Shown: piece after piece, positions 12,598 to 13,025 of the stretch
Position numbering within the stretch: position 1 is the stretch's first letter
Layout of the letters: each line of letters begins with the position of its first letter
Origin: an uncultured Fimbriimonadales bacterium
GTDB lineage: Bacteria; Armatimonadota; Fimbriimonadia; Fimbriimonadales; GBS-DC
Length of the DNA: 13,025 nt
NCBI GenBank assembly: GCA_937934465.1
Contig: CALGZO010000024.1
Location: forward strand, 1 to 13,025
Direction: 5' to 3'
Made by a program: the position numbers and the translations under genes
Notes under the pieces: model-generated
Told to the model about the DNA's origin: nothing
Databases searched by the model: none
The model's input: the letters and a program-made list of their open reading frames with translations, nothing else

Positions 12598-13025
12598 ATG
12601 GCGTTCACGCTCGACGATTTGAAGGCACTGACCGAGCTGCTTCAAGACAACCTGGAGCTACGGGTTGCGCTTGCTGAGCAGATCCTCGACGAACAGGTCA
12701 TCACGCGCCTGATGCATCAAAACGAACGGCTGCGCGAGTCGTTCCGCCGCGCCGTGCTGACCGACGAACTCATCAACCTGCCTCAAGAGTTTCGCGAGTT
12801 CCGTGAAGAAGTTAACCAGCGATTCGACCGAGTCGACCAACGATTAGACAAGGTAGAGCAAGCAGTCGGCGAACTGCGGCAGGAACTTGGAGAAACGCGC
12901 CAAGAACTCAGGGAAACGCGCCAAGAAGTCGGCGAACTGCGCCAAGAACTTGGAGAAACGCGCCAAGAACTCAGGGAAACGCGCCAAGAAGTCGGCGAAC
13001 TGCGCCAAGAACTTGGAGAAACGCG
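12598..13025 (+). CDS. Coiled-coil protein, 5' part only (runs off the right edge)
   Basis: An open frame from ATG12598 continues past the window end (142 complete codons). The N-terminal 60 or so residues are helical (MAFTLDDLKALTELLQDNLE...), then LPQEFREFREEVNQRFDRVDQRLDKVEQ begins a coiled coil. It then runs as exact heptads of the type QELRETR/QEVGELR/QELGETR. There is no signal peptide, so it is probably cytosolic. This layout, a short helical head then a long charged coiled coil, resembles DUF3782-type proteins whose C-terminus is a PD-(D/E)xK nuclease. The deciding part is outside the window, so that is only a suggestion. The start is fixed by the TATAAT box 7 nt upstream. Confidence 0.8.
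   Translation, partial: MAFTLDDLKALTELLQDNLELRVALAEQILDEQVITRLMHQNERLRESFRRAVLTDELINLPQEFREFREEVNQRFDRVDQRLDKVEQAVGELRQELGETRQELRETRQEVGELRQELGETRQELRETRQEVGELRQELGET
12838..13025 (+). repeat. 63-bp tandem repeat built of 21-bp heptad units
   Basis: 12901-12963 and 12964-13025 are identical over all 62 visible bases. 12838-12900 is a diverged earlier copy. Each 63-bp unit itself holds three related 21-bp units, and each of these encodes one coiled-coil heptad starting QE. The array is cut by the window edge, so the copy number is unknown. Confidence 0.9.

Noticed and set aside
12838..13025. CRISPR-like array
   Set aside because: The units are directly adjacent without spacers and keep an open coiled-coil frame.

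Overview
The window is GC-rich, gene-dense bacterial DNA with ordinary chromosomal housekeeping genes. Armatimonadota (Fimbriimonadia-like) is my best guess. This is inference from three things: C-terminal dockerin-like modules of the 'DVNGDG..DDADLL.VLF.FG' type on secreted proteins, a Ycf45/SpoIIIAA-like R3H ATPase, and a Uma2-family protein. No rRNA or other marker is present to prove it. I saw no tRNA, rRNA, CRISPR array, IS element, integrase or phage gene.

Layout. 1-168 is the 3' end of a secreted dockerin-type protein. 169-561 has no convincing gene: a terminator is followed by a run of hairpins, four GC-rich REP-like ones (214-382) and three palindromes (470-580). An unrecognised cytosolic protein (562-1017, +) then converges on a small secreted beta-rich protein (1065-1583, -). 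lysA (1705-3000, +) is followed by a Tat-exported Fe/Mn superoxide dismutase (3030-3785, +). That gene converges, with a 4-bp overlap of stop codons, on apbE (3782-4690, -). Further along the minus strand are a secreted PQQ-type sugar dehydrogenase with its own dockerin (4809-6494), tmk (6502-7140) and an R3H/AAA ATPase (7140-8741). The ATPase and tmk are translationally coupled. recJ starts divergently 48 bp away (8790-10499, +). It is followed by a 63-residue basic protein (10620-10811), a Uma2-family protein (10904-11485), hpt (11511-12089) with a membrane-anchored partner (12093-12569), and a coiled-coil protein cut by the window end (12598-13025+).

How it works together. There is no single pathway. 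The housekeeping genes cover lysine synthesis (lysA), dTTP synthesis (tmk), purine salvage (hpt), DNA repair (recJ), flavin transfer (apbE) and defence against superoxide.

The clearest unifying signal is in the promoters. Nine transcription-unit-leading genes carry a TANNNT -10 box ending only 6-11 nt before the start codon, which implies leaderless mRNAs. A tenth gene has the same kind of box but a normal leader. In 9 of these 10 the box is directly preceded by GG. The most interesting single locus is the superoxide dismutase: a leaderless ATG would make a Tat-exported form, and an internal in-frame ATG with a strong Shine-Dalgarno, just after the predicted signal cleavage site, would make a cytosolic form.
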